Shown: in pieces, positions 1 to 8,606 of the stretch | Layout: the number at the start of each line of letters is the position of its first letter | How positions within the stretch are numbered: the first letter of the stretch is position 1 | NCBI GenBank assembly: GCA_009663005.1 | Contig: VIGQ01002016.1 | Location: 20,001 to 50,000, forward strand | From: Actinidia chinensis | Taxonomy: Eukaryota > Streptophyta > Magnoliopsida > Ericales > Actinidiaceae | Length of the DNA: 30,000 nt | Direction of reading: 5' to 3' | Notes under the pieces: generated by a model | The model's database searches: none | Seen by the model: the letters and a program-made list of their open reading frames with translations, nothing else | What the model was told of the DNA's origin: nothing | Position numbers and translations under genes: made by a program

Positions 1-540
1 CGCAGTTTGGGTTTTCTCTCAGGGTAACTGTCCGGTAATCTTTTTAAAACATAATTTTTTTTTTTTTGGGACTTTTAAGTTTTTTCTCTTCTCATTTTTT
101 CTGTTTAAAAATAGAAACCAAACACAAAAAGAGTCTTTTTTAATTTTTTTTAAACAAAAACAGAAACTACTTTTTCCCAGTTTCTTAAACAGAAATTTGT
201 TTCTGTTTTTATTTTAGTGAAAATTGTTTTTGAAACCCGTTTTTTAAGTTTCTTTTAAAAAGCGAAAACAGAAAATAATATTTTTCAGTTTTTTTAAACA
301 AAAACAAGAACTACATTTTTTTCAGTTTTTTAAAACAAAAAATTATTTCTTTTTTTCTTTTGTAGAATACTGTTTTTTGAAAACATTTTGTTTTCAGTTT
401 CTGTTAAAAAAACACAAAAGTATTTAAAAAACACAATATTTTTTAAAAAATACTATATTTTTTAATTTCTCTCATCAAAAAAATTAAAAAATTAAAAAAT
501 CACTAAAAATAGAAAAACTAAAAAAAGCATTAAAAATATT
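1..540. repeat. A/T-rich dispersed repeat, copy 1
   Basis: This is interior sequence of a repeat family found about nine times in the window. Its hallmark is short self-complementary pieces built from AAACAGAAACTG and CAGTTTTTTAAAC, plus TTTCTGTTTTTATTTT stretches. The opening bases (GCAGTTTGGGTTTTCTCTCA) match 9022 onward, and 190-320 matches 9190-9330 closely, so copies 1 and 9005-10040 are near relatives. The left edge lies outside the window. No coding capacity is visible, so it looks like a non-autonomous element or its decayed interior. Confidence 0.75.
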
Positions 541-959
541 TAACCAAAGTAGGTCCAATGTCCCATCAATGAGTTACACACTAGTTCTCTATTTTTTGTT
601 TACAATCGAGGATTCTTTATTAAAAAATACAAAGATTTCTTTCTTGACCACCAGTTTTTTTTTTGAAAAAAGATCATTTCTTTATTAATTGACAGCTATT
701 TGCCAATCTTGTAATAACCATTTCTTAAACACCAAGATTTTTTTTTAGAATAAGACGTTTTATTTAGTATTGCCAGGTTTGGCAACTATTTTCCAACCAA
801 TAACATTGTAATACTGTTCTGGCAATAGCAACTTGCTTTCTATATATTCTTGGCAGCCAATCCGCATCTCCGCTCATTTGTTAAATAACCTTCTGCTCTC
901 CTCCTCAAGCCTTCCATCCCTAACTGTAACACCCTCAGCAATCTCAACAATCGACGCTA
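541..959. other. AT-rich intergenic stretch, nothing recognised
   Basis: The sequence is AT-rich with runs of T. No coding frame, splice-flanked exon or repeat-family match was seen. It leads into the GA-rich leader block. Confidence 0.5.
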
Positions 960-1400
960 AATCGGGAGGGGAGAGAGAGAGTGAGAGTTCCACGAGAAAG
1001 GGCATAGTTCGATATGTTTTTTGTGAATTGAAGAATTCAAATTTAAGCCCTAATCTTCCAACTGTAACTTTTTTCTAGGTTTCTGATTTTGTTTTTCGAT
1101 TTCTGTTTATGTTGCACAGTTCCGATCCAACGGACGACTCGAACCGGTCTTCGATTACAGCCGCGTTTCAGCCTTGCGACGTTGCTGCCTGCCTCGACGG
1201 TCCTCTTCTCTCTCCCTTTCTTTCTCTCTCTACAGGTGATATGTGTGTGTGTGTATGCAATGGATGTGTAAATCTGTTTTTGAATTGTCAGATGACTGTT
1301 CAATTCCCTCCGCATCTTTTACTCACCAGACGAAGAAGCGGATCGAATAATTCGGTACGGCATAGCTTGAAAGGGAGGAGTAATTTTTTTTATTTGTGAT
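960..1400 (+). promoter_or_regulatory. Leader-like block A (GA/CT tracts, probable 5' leader remnant)
   Basis: It contains a GAGAGAGA tract near 970-985 and a CT-rich patch at 1200-1235 (TCTCTCTCCCTTTCTTTCTC), both typical of plant transcript leaders. From about 1060 to 1370 it aligns with 27200-27475: shared landmarks are TAATCTTC, CTAGG, TTTTCGATTT, CTGCCTCGACGGTC and GTTCAAT. This second copy sits just downstream of a TATA promoter, which supports reading both as old 5' leader plus first-intron sequence. No convincing coding start is present. Which gene it once led is unknown. Confidence 0.45.
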
Positions 1401-1742
1401 CTTATTTCTCCTCTGTTCTTCCGCTGCCGCGACCAAAGACTAGCTAATGGTGGACAAGCCATTCAATGGGTGTTTAAAACGTCGATCCAAAAGTCTTCTT
1501 CTTGACTGCTAACTCTGATTATGCAGCTTCCTCATTTTGGTTTTTTCACATGACCTGACAATTTGTAGGTGTTCACGTTCCTTCTTTGGAGGAAACCTCT
1601 AAGTAGGATGGTTCTGGTCTCGATTTGTTACTTTTCTAATTCCTACTATTATGCTAGCTCACACGTTTATCCTTCAATAATTAATTTAGGTGAAGTATCA
1701 GAAAATGAATATTTTTACCCTTATGAGTTATGAATTCCAGGT
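1401..1742. other. Non-coding stretch, nothing recognised
   Basis: No family match, long frame or repeat signature was seen. It follows leader block A and precedes the 3' end of the minus-strand remnant. Confidence 0.4.
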
Positions 1743-2100
1743 TCAAAGCTCATACTTATCGATGATGTTGTCGAAAGAGTAGCCTTCCCATCCTTGGCTT
1801 GGATGATCATCTTCATAAGAACTTGTACTCATAACTTTACTACTCTCCCAGCAACCTAAGCCCATCCAATCAAGTATCGAGAAGTGAACTTCTAATCAGA
1901 CATGCTAGTGCACGATAATCAGGTTCTTCTTCCTCTATTATAGCACCTACAACTTTTTGTATTGTACTTATTACAAACACTTTGGAATACCATTACGTTT
2001 TGCTGGCTGATTTTCTCCCCTTCTGTGCATGACTTCGGATATTCTCTACTATGAGGTATTGGATATCCGCTCTTTTCCAGAACTGCAAGTCCTGCAAACT
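1743..2100 (-). pseudogene. Unidentified minus-strand coding remnant, last exon
   Basis: On the minus strand an acceptor (TTTTAG) ends at 2101 and is followed by a coding-like frame beginning SLQDLQFWKRADIQYL. It continues through VVGAIIEEEEPDYRALACLI to LLDT at about 1870. One in-frame TAA (1993-1995) breaks it. After a one-base frame change near 1870 the reading continues as SSYEDDHPSQGWEGYSFDN and ends IIDKYEL with a TGA at 1743-1745. Residue composition is soluble and protein-like, unlike the low-complexity frames elsewhere. The family is not recognised. It joins in phase 0 to the exon at 2454-2577. It is probably a pseudogene, or a gene with two sequence errors. Confidence 0.5.
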
Positions 2101-2453
2101 CTAAAAGTTTGCTTTCCATCATGCTAAACCAAGGATTAAGTGCGTGTCAAACTATACCAGTCATTTCTTTTTTGTTTTAGAATGTCTCTCATTCTATAAT
2201 ATTTTAAAATTATTCTTTGTCGTGTTTTAGAATTTGACTCTCATTCTAATATATTTTTAAAACTATTTCAGGTAAAAATTCATACATAATTGCCAAACCA
2301 AACACTGTTGGAGATGTAATAATGGACCTAGAACAAGGTAACTGCAACTTTCTAGCTGTAAATTTTTTGTATTCTCTGTGATACTTCCATGGAACCTGAT
2401 TTGGTTACAGTTGTAGTTTTTCAACCTAAGTGCTAAAGTACACTTATTCTTAC

Positions 2454-2577
2454 GTTCACCAATCTTCGCATATTGTTTTGAACGGCTATCAATGTTTTAG
2501 CCTTCATTTCAACTTCCTCTTCAAAAGAAGTTTTAGTTTGTAGAGATACTTTTGTTGTTATGACATACATATTCCAA
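2454..2577 (-). pseudogene. Unidentified minus-strand coding remnant, upstream exon
   Basis: The minus-strand frame reads KVSLQTKTSFEEEVEMKAK, then TLIAVQNNMRRLVN, ending exactly at a GTAAGA donor (exon edge 2454). Splicing to the acceptor at 2101 keeps the frame and gives RRLVN followed by SLQDLQ. The segment is charged and possibly helical. The 5' limit is uncertain: the frame stays open to 2654, but the coding-like part fades near 2577. Its upstream end abuts a plus-strand LPP exon starting at 2657, so a rearrangement breakpoint probably lies between them. Function unknown. Confidence 0.42.
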
Positions 2578-2656
2578 TGTATTTGCAATTTTTTATTTGT
2601 AAATTCATGACACAAAGTCCTACTTGTCTCACAAAATTCACTACGATGTGGCAAGG

Positions 2657-2844
2657 TTCTTTGCAGATCTGGGATTTTTATCAGTGTACTTTAGCGGAGA
2701 ACATTAAATCATTTGATCTAAAGACGTGGCAAAACTATGCATCGGTCTTCTTTTCCTCTTCCTTGTGCATCCTCGTTGCCATTTATCGGGTGGATGACTA
2801 TTGGCACCATTGGTCAGGAATGTTTTTGGTGGAGGGTCTCCTAG
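2657..2844 (+). pseudogene. LPP (lipid phosphate phosphatase) exon 5 remnant
   Basis: Plant LPPs are multi-pass membrane enzymes of the PAP2 superfamily that dephosphorylate phosphatidic acid and diacylglycerol pyrophosphate. Here FFADLGFLSVYFSGE matches the family's segment after PSGHTS. A frame change leads to IKSFDLK, another to DVAKLCIGLL, and a third to ILVAIYRVDDYWHHW (2787-2813), the third catalytic motif. In that motif the usual leading Ser is Tyr and the Asp after HHW is displaced by an inserted base. The exon ends CTCCTAG before a GTTTGC donor. At least four frameshifts make it non-functional. Identification of the family is strong. Confidence 0.88.
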
Positions 2845-2885
2845 GTTTGCCTTGTTTCTATAATAATTTGTATTTCTGATTGTAG

Positions 2886-2944
2886 TTCTGGTTGTTTCAC
2901 AACATTTTGTATCTGCAGTTTTTCCACTCCATTTTCAAATGATG
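2886..2944 (+). pseudogene. LPP exon 6 remnant, copy A
   Basis: After an acceptor ending GATTGTAG, the exon carries the LPP segment that normally reads like TFCYLQFFP. Here it appears as ILYLQFFHS with indels, ending GATG before a GTAACT donor. A better-preserved exon 6 lies at 5273-5332, so this is a separate copy. Its position 41 bases after exon 5 implies a very short intron. Confidence 0.75.
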
Positions 2945-3197
2945 GTAACTATCTTTGTTTTCCTTTTCACTAAACTTAAATTAAATTGCTGACAAAGTTT
3001 TCTTTTTTCACTAACTCATAATAATTGTGCACGGATGCATTATAAAAATGTGTTTTGAAACTAATTTTCTATCATTTTGGTTCTTAAAATTAATCTTCCC
3101 CTCCGCTTCTATTATGTGGTGTTTGTTCTTTCCTTCCCCCTCGATTATCAGGACGGTTTGATATAGCAGTTACCTCTTATACTGTTTGTTTGTTCAG

Positions 3198-3398
3198 ATG
3201 GGTCCTTATGCATATTTTTGTGAGCACTAGAAGTCACGCAAATTCACATCTGGGACATTCCGTGGGTGAAATCCAATGCCCATCCAACCAAGGCTCAGTT
3301 TTGTGAATCAACCAAACTGACCGAGACAACCACGAGCTCATCTCGGGTGGCAGGCTGCCAATTCAGCTCATGGCTGATTTAGAGTCGGGAGAAGGTAA
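3198..3398 (+). pseudogene. LPP terminal exon (exon 7) remnant
   Basis: It follows a TTGTTCAG acceptor with MGPYAYF, matching the conserved GWGPYAYF of plant LPP C-terminal tails. An early stop follows. The end aligns with an acidic-to-basic tail, ADLESG then RR and a TAA at 3396-3398, if one missing G is allowed. With 2657-2844 and 2886-2944 it forms a consecutive exon 5-6-7 block in the right order. It is a pseudogene by frameshifts and an early stop. Confidence 0.75.
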
Positions 3399-3640
3399 CC
3401 TTTTTAATTCATTAACTGTATTGTGTCTAACGTTTGTTCTTGCAGATTAGGCTTTTGTGAATGTGTAGTTTGGAGTATTTAGTGCGTCACTGCATTTTGC
3501 ATGCACAGGCATGCATGGTTATAGTTAAGTGATGTATTGAACAGTTCTCGCATATTGGTGTGATTGTTTTAAGTTTTTTAATGGTCCATTTTAATTAACC
3601 TAATATGATTGATATTGTTTTGTTCCTATTCTTAGGTAAG

Positions 3641-3704
3641 GGATTGGTGGTTGAGAGGGGATAGGGTGTTGGTTGAAGCTTGTGGGTCCTTCAGGAGAGA
3701 GAAG
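3641..3704 (+). other. Block upstream of LPP exon 1, repeated at 21084-21152
   Basis: The stretch contains GATTGGTGGTTGA, a central GGGTG and GGAGAGAGA. It aligns over its length with 21084-21152 (GATTGTTGGTTGA, GGGTG, CAGGAGAGAGA). It lies about 80 bases before LPP exon 1, so it may be LPP leader sequence. The other copy directly borders the T-rich array. Confidence 0.55.
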
Positions 3705-3781
3705 CGCTACATTTTAATTGGGACTTTTGTACCAATATGATGGAGCTGCTTGTTTTGCGCTAACAGGGGAGAGTAAGCGGG

Positions 3782-3993
3782 TGAGCTTGGTGCACAGCAC
3801 TGTTAGTCTCATGGAACTCACGTTTGCAAGGAAATCACATGCATGACTGCTTATACTTACTGCTTCTTCTTGGGGTCATAAGAGATCATACTATAATTCA
3901 TTATACATCCATTTACTGCTATGCAGGGGAGCATATGATACAGATCTTAAAGATCTATTGAAGGACAATACTGTCCTGTTTGGGGCTGTTCCT
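3782..3993 (+). pseudogene. LPP exon 1 remnant (N-terminus and first membrane helix)
   Basis: The reading ELGAQHC-stop-SHGTHV matches the LPP N-terminus (LGAHTVKSHGTHVAR type). It continues MHDCLYLLLLLGVI, the first transmembrane helix preceded by the family's MHDW. Then comes AGEHM, and after indels KDNTVLFGAVP, which ends precisely at a GTGAGT donor (3994). The initiator ATG is lost, and there is at least one stop and several frameshifts. It lies downstream of exon 7 of the previous block, so it starts a second LPP copy or marks a rearrangement. Confidence 0.85.
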
Positions 3994-4578
3994 GTGAGTT
4001 AACTTTTGGTTTTCATGGTATTTTATTTTTTTTGATCGGAGATGGAGTAAAATAAGTTTTTTGATCATTATGTCTCATTTGATGAAGGCATACTAAATTA
4101 CCTACCCCTATATCCTTATGTAGTTAATAGTTGATGTATTTGATTGAAACTTGTCAAATTCCAGTTCCTTTACTCGTCTCTCCCTTTTTCTCTCTCTTGA
4201 TATGGTCTTGACAATAAGAGATTTAGTCAGAAATCATGCTTAGGCATACCTGGCATCAGTACTTTTCTCTGTACTTTTGATGAAGATAATCCTCTGAATG
4301 TTGCAAGCGAGTAGGTTATACAGATTCAAATCATTTGTATTTCCTTACTAGATTTCGTGTTTGATTTCATTGAGAGAGAGTAACTGATGGGACTGTTTTT
4401 TGATGGTCAGATTATATTATGTCCTGTTTGCCTATTGTTCGTCTCCTTTTCTCTATTTTCCTTTTCTGGATCACATGTTTGCCGTGAAGAACTGAGCCTG
4501 GCCATTTTTTGATAGACGTTTTTCTGTGGAGGAACATGATAAAATTGTAGGTTGTATAATTGGTACTACTGGCTTATA
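3994..4578. other. Intron-like non-coding stretch after LPP exon 1
   Basis: It starts with a consensus donor and is T-rich. No LPP exon 2 is found in it; the only exon 2 in the window is at 8193. No other feature was seen. Confidence 0.4.
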
Positions 4579-4738
4579 GGTTCTCCCGGCAATGTTGCCG
4601 TGGGTACCCTGCTCTTAACTCAGGATGCGCAGATAAAAGATGGACACTTGGCGAAGCAGCCACAGCGGAAACACAATGGTTCAGTGAGTGGCTTGAGATG
4701 TGGGAAGAAAACTTCTGTATCTTCACGCCCTCAACACC
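4579..4738 (+). other. Candidate exon, unidentified
   Basis: The segment is bounded by a GGCTTATAG acceptor and a CCA/GTGAGTA donor and is clearly less AT-rich than its flanks. One frame contains GEAATAETQWFSEWLEMWEE, which looks protein-like and Trp-rich; a second frame is also open. It has no resemblance to LPP, although it lies between LPP exon 1 and an exon 6. The family is not recognised, and it may be a captured exon. Confidence 0.4.
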
Positions 4739-4971
4739 AGTGAGTAGTATTTTCACAGGTTGTGCTCATCACTTGTTAGTTTTTGTACTAAATTTGATGT
4801 GAATACGTTTAACTGCTGATCTCTATTGTTTTTGTGGTTTCGAACTAAGCGATTGCTGATATTTGGAAAACTAGAAAGCTCTTGCTTCTTACTCCTTAAT
4901 TGGTGAAATCACATATTGAAGATCTCTTTTTCAGGGTGAATATCCTTGAATATAGGACTTATTGCGTACAT

Positions 4972-5000
4972 GGAGGAGGGGGGAGGGGAGGGGAGGAAGG
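4972..5000 (+). other. G-rich purine tract
   Basis: A 29-base all-purine run contains G blocks of 6, 4 and 4 separated by single A residues, with GG pairs on both sides. It could fold as a two-tetrad or imperfect G-quadruplex. It stands out against the AT-rich surroundings. Confidence 0.6.
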
Positions 5001-5272
5001 AGTACCGACATAAAAGATAACAGCATCATCCAAGTTTTTGCTCTTGAACTTCTGATAGTTTAGTGGTTAGCTCCTTAGTTATGGTCCACGATCGATCAAT
5101 TTGTATGTATAACTTCTATTTGAAGAAAATTTGATTTTTCTATCCTATGTTTACTCTGTTTTCTCCGCCACAGGATAGTTTACCATTGCCCAAAAATTCT
5201 GATTTTTCTATTGTCTTCCTGTTTACATTGGTTGTGTATTGATATAGGAATCTTTTTCTTTTCATTTGGCAG

Positions 5273-5332
5273 GTTTGACTGTTGCTTTGTTTTGTTACCT
5301 GCAATTCTTTCCAACCCCATATGACTTGGATG
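5273..5332 (+). pseudogene. LPP exon 6, copy B, undamaged
   Basis: A TTTGGCAG acceptor is followed by exactly 60 bases reading LTVALFCYLQFFPTPYDLD in one open frame, then a GTATTT donor. This is the membrane helix and QFFPxPYDxDG segment of plant LPPs. Unlike every other LPP exon here it shows no damage. It has no exon 5 or 7 beside it, so it cannot function alone. Because exon 6 is already present at 2886-2944, at least two LPP copies existed. Confidence 0.85.
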
Positions 5333-5990
5333 GTATTTCCTTTCTATTCCTTAATTCATTTTATTTCTTGCATTTCATGCAATTATTGTAGCTTTTTATT
5401 CACTCTCTCGACCTTAGGTAGTGTGTAATTCCTCTAGGATGACAATAGGTCCAACTTAATGGTAACTGAGTCCCCAATCTCGTCTGGCTACACTAAAATC
5501 TGCTCCTACACTTCTCCACCTGTTGTGCTTCTCCCTATACCGGACCAAAATCTAATGTCCGTACGCCTCAATCACCCCCCCATTCTGCCATATAATTTCA
5601 GGGGGGAAGTAAAATTGATAGAGGGAAGATCTGTTGAATGTCCTTGAGATATTTCATCGAACAAGTAGATGACCCTACATCTTCTCCCACCCAAAACCTT
5701 GGGCTTTAAAGGAAACACTGATCATAATCCATTGCTGAGGTTTATGCCGCCGACCATCACCTGCGTCGAACTTATTCCTTTTGGAAGAGCACGCCTCTCA
5801 TGGCTGCGCCGCTTCACATCATTCTTCCAACATTATTTTTTTTTTTTAAAATTGAATACTTCCTCATTTTTTGTTCTTCAACATATTTTTTTTAATTTAA
5901 TAAAAATTTTACATTATTAGATTCTCTCGTTAAGGGGAACTGAAAAATATCAGATTTTGATGAGATAATGAAAAAATTTCAAACAAAAAA
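5333..5990. other. Non-coding stretch, partly GC-richer, nothing recognised
   Basis: A frame at 5459-5647 and another at 5669-5920 are open on the plus strand, but neither has a recognisable motif or exon boundaries. The second ends in poly-T sequence. No repeat-family match was found. Confidence 0.35.
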
Positions 5991-6029
5991 TTTGAAACGA
6001 AATAGATCATTTTTTTTAAAAAAAGATTC

Positions 6030-6985
6030 TAACAGGCCATTCTCGTATTATTGGGGTTCAAAATGTAGTCTCGATTCATTTACTCATTTAGGGTGCGTTA
6101 GAGATGGCTTAAAAATAAATCATCCAAGTACTCAATAAACAACCCAACTTATCTCGCTTGAGAGAGGTCTTTCAATCCTAGACCCACTTTACTCGGACTG
6201 GGATTTTTTTTTTTTTTTTAATTTGAAATTATTTCTTTCTGCTTTTATTTGAAGAAAACTAGTTTTGAAACAATTTTCTTTTTCTTGTTCCATTTCTGTT
6301 ACTCTGTAACAAAAACAGAAATATATTTCAATTTTTAAAAAAAAAACTGCTTAATTTTAAATGTTTTTTAACAGACATTGTTTTTGTTTTATTTTTATGT
6401 TGAAAAAACTGGCAACAGTTTTTTACTGTCCAGTTTTTCCCGTTTAAAAAACCGAAACTAAAATTGAAAATAGTCTTTTTTCAATTTTTTTAAACGAAAC
6501 AAAAACTATAGTTTTTTCAGTTTTTTTAAACAGAGTTATTATGTTTTATTTTGTGGAAACTGTTTTTTTGAAAACAGTTTTATTAATTTTTCATTTTATG
6601 TTAAAAAAAAGATAAACAGTCTTTTTCATGTTTTAAACAAAACAAACGCATTTTTTGCATGTTTTTTAAATAGAAAATTATTTTATCTTATTTTGGAGAT
6701 TTTTTTTAAAATAATTTTTTTTTTAAGTTTCTGTTTTTAAACAAAAACAGAAACGGATTTTTTTTTTGTTTTTTTTTTAAAACAAAAAAATATTTCTATT
6801 TTTAATTTGTAGAAAACTGTTTTTTGAAAACATTTTTGTTTTCAGTTTCTGTTAAAAAAACACATAAAACAGTCTTTTTCAGTTTTTTAAATAAAGACCA
6901 GCTGCATTTTTTTGTTTTTTTTAAACAGAAAATTATTTCTGTTTTTATTTTGGAGAAAAATATTTTTGAAAACAGTTTCTTTGGA
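6030..6985. repeat. A/T-rich dispersed repeat, copy with 5' end module
   Basis: The left part (6080-6200) carries a distinctive module: TCATTTAGGGTGCGTTAGAG, CCCAACTTATCT and GGTCTTTCAATCCTAGACCC. It is also present at 25090-25200. From 6220 to about 6985 come the family's self-complementary A/T pieces. The right-hand end module found in other copies is missing, so this copy is truncated. Confidence 0.7.
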
Positions 6986-7140
6986 CACTAATGCTAGTAA
7001 CAAGAATGATGATGCGACGCACAATAGCGTGAACTGCCATATTTACCCTTTCTAAGTTATTTCTTCTTTCATTCCTCCCCTTTTTTCGAATTTCTTGGCA
7101 GTTACTCTCAATTTGGGAAGATGGAGAATTGAATTTGGCA

Positions 7141-7235
7141 ACAATCCCTTTTAATCGGGATCTCCAACGGTCTGATTTGTAATGTTGCCCAATCAAGCCC
7201 TTTGTAACAAAAAATCCCTTGTTAATCGGGATCTT
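7141..7235. repeat. Pair of near-identical 20-base direct repeats upstream of a TATA box
   Basis: ATCCCTTTTAATCGGGATCT at about 7144 recurs as ATCCCTTGTTAATCGGGATC at about 7214, roughly 70 bases apart. Each contains a partial dyad (AATCCC, GGGATT-like). They lie 40-130 bases upstream of the TATA box at 7273, so they may be promoter elements. Confidence 0.5.
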
Positions 7236-7272
7236 CAAACAACGTCCCTATGAATAGTGCGCAGCAGCTTTT

Positions 7273-7280
7273 TATAAATA
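7273..7280 (+). promoter_or_regulatory. TATA box of a candidate promoter
   Basis: TATAAATA is followed by a GAGAGAGAGGAGGG leader and an ATG at 7317, with a splice donor soon after. This matches a plant core promoter in spacing and composition. Confidence 0.5.
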
Positions 7281-7316
7281 CAGAGAAATGAGAGAGAGGA
7301 GGGATAGAAAGAGAAG

Positions 7317-7368
7317 ATGCATTCCACATTCCATCGCTTTCTTCGACAATTATCGTATACTCTTCAAG
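7317..7368 (+). CDS. Candidate first coding exon, unidentified
   Basis: The ATG at 7317 is 37 bases after the TATA box. It opens MHSTFHRFLRQLSYTLQ and runs into an AAG/GTTAGA donor at 7369. The peptide is basic, with Arg and no acidic residue, and resembles the start of an organelle presequence; this is inference only. LPP exons 2-4 follow 0.8 kb downstream, but LPPs do not start this way. The sequence may be an unrelated gene start or a replaced 5' end. Confidence 0.35.
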
Positions 7369-7421
7369 GTTAGATTTTCATGGTTTCTTAATTTTTTGTC
7401 CGCATGTCACTAATCTTGTTT

Positions 7422-7715
7422 GGTTTCTCGTTTCTAAGAAAGTGTAGGAAAACAATTTATTTCGATTAATCAAATGTCAGCTTGGTTTCCAGAAGTGTAG
7501 GAAAATAATTTTTTCGAATTAATCAAATGCCCTGCTTCGATTATAAACGATTCTTATTCTTTCTTGATCTGTTTCGTTCCTGAGCAAGTATAAGAAAATA
7601 ATTTCTTTCGATTAATCAAATAACTGCTCGGTTTCTGAGAAAGTGTATGAAAATAATTTTTTCTGATTAATCAAAATTCTCTGCTACTATTGTAGACAAT
7701 TCTTATTCTTTCTTG
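7422..7715. repeat. Intronic tandem repeat, four ~50-60 base units in two pairs
   Basis: Units near 7430, 7490, 7580 and 7632 share AGTGTAGGAAAATAATTT and CGATTAATCAAAT. After each pair comes a second shared piece, ATTCTTATTCTTTCTTG (about 7550 and 7697). The structure is therefore a dimer of about 145 bases repeated twice. It lies just downstream of the candidate donor at 7369. Confidence 0.7.
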
Positions 7716-8192
7716 CGTGCTTAATGTCTATAAATCTCAATGTTGATTTTCTGAGCATGTTTGCTTAGAATTTATATGATTGTTAAGTGTTGATATTATT
7801 ACAAGCTAACTTGGAAGGGGGTATATTTGAATCAGTAGATGAAAGCAATGCAATGCTTTTTTTTTGGGTGAATGCTCACCAAATTTGAATTCATAAAGTT
7901 TTAGGCTTGCCTCAGAACTGTTCCATTGCTGGTAATGCTTTAAATTTATAAGATGTGAATGATGAATGACTTGAAATGTGTCTTTCTTATATTTCCGTGA
8001 TTCCTTAGAATGTGATGATAGAAAAGCTTTCATAAGGGGCTATTGTGCTACATACAATTAAATATATTTCACATATTTTATAAAAAATATGGTCTTACTT
8101 ATTTTTGAGATTCATGTTTGTCTGTTAGATAGTGCAGGTTCTTATGCTATGACATTGCCTAAAGGGTACATGTTTTTTTCCATTCTTGTAAC

Positions 8193-8279
8193 AGTTTTTT
8201 GGGATTTTGTTGCCTTTTGCAGTCATTCTTACCTAATACTTCTTGGAAGGGATGTTTATGATTCATCATGCCATATTAG
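8193..8279 (+). pseudogene. LPP exon 2 remnant
   Basis: After a TTGTAACAG acceptor the frame reads FFGILLPFAVILT, a stop, then YF. With one base changed in frame it continues as GRDVYD and, with two bases missing, HHAILG. This is the conserved LPFAVILVYYF...RRDVYDLHHAILG of plant LPPs. It continues directly from the point where exon 1 (3782-3993) stops, yet lies 4.2 kb away beyond an exon 6 and a repeat. The exon ends TTAG/GTAG. Confidence 0.85.
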
Positions 8280-8397
8280 GTAGTTTTCTCCCTCGATTTT
8301 TTTATGATAGGTTTTAGCTATTTGCATATTATTTATCCTACAATGAATAATGCTAAGTTTGTATGCACATTCATGCATTCTTTTTTGTTTTGGCCAG

Positions 8398-8482
8398 TAC
8401 GTTATAACTAAGTATAATTGATGCAAAGAATGTTGTTGGTCGTACTCCTCGCGAGACTTCTTTTGGCGTTACTTCCTGATTG
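8398..8482 (+). pseudogene. LPP exon 3 remnant (catalytic motif 1)
   Basis: A TTTTGGCCAG acceptor precedes a segment equivalent to [23 protein letters not shown]. The DNA shows GATGCA, AAGAATGTTGTTGGTCG and ACTTCTTTTGGCGTTACTTC, with indels. The Lys...Arg-Pro motif of PAP2 enzymes is damaged: the Pro after Arg is displaced. The 3' edge lacks a clear donor. Confidence 0.8.
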
Positions 8483-8606
8483 CTAGGGGTTGAGATATGA
8501 TTAATTGTTTCAGTTTTCTTAATATCAATGTTATGTTACCTTAGATCTAATATTAGGTCATTTTTTTTTCAGTATTTAATGCAATTGGTGGCATCTAAAT
8601 TTTTAG

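Noticed and set aside
833..1399. Overlapping open frames on both strands in leader block A
   Set aside because: Several frames are open at once, and none is conserved in the homologous block at 27185-27475, where indels disturb them.
2433..2654. Full 73-codon minus-strand frame as one exon
   Set aside because: Only its C-terminal part up to the donor at 2454 looks coding. The part before about 2577 approaches the opposite-strand LPP exon, and the residues after the donor are intronic.
6945..7238. 97-codon minus-strand frame upstream of the TATA box
   Set aside because: It overlaps the paired promoter repeats and dispersed-repeat DNA; the duplicated peptide in it simply reflects the direct repeats.
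7422..7715. CRISPR-like array
   Set aside because: Units are adjacent and diverged, with no uniform spacers, in plant nuclear DNA; this is an ordinary tandem repeat.
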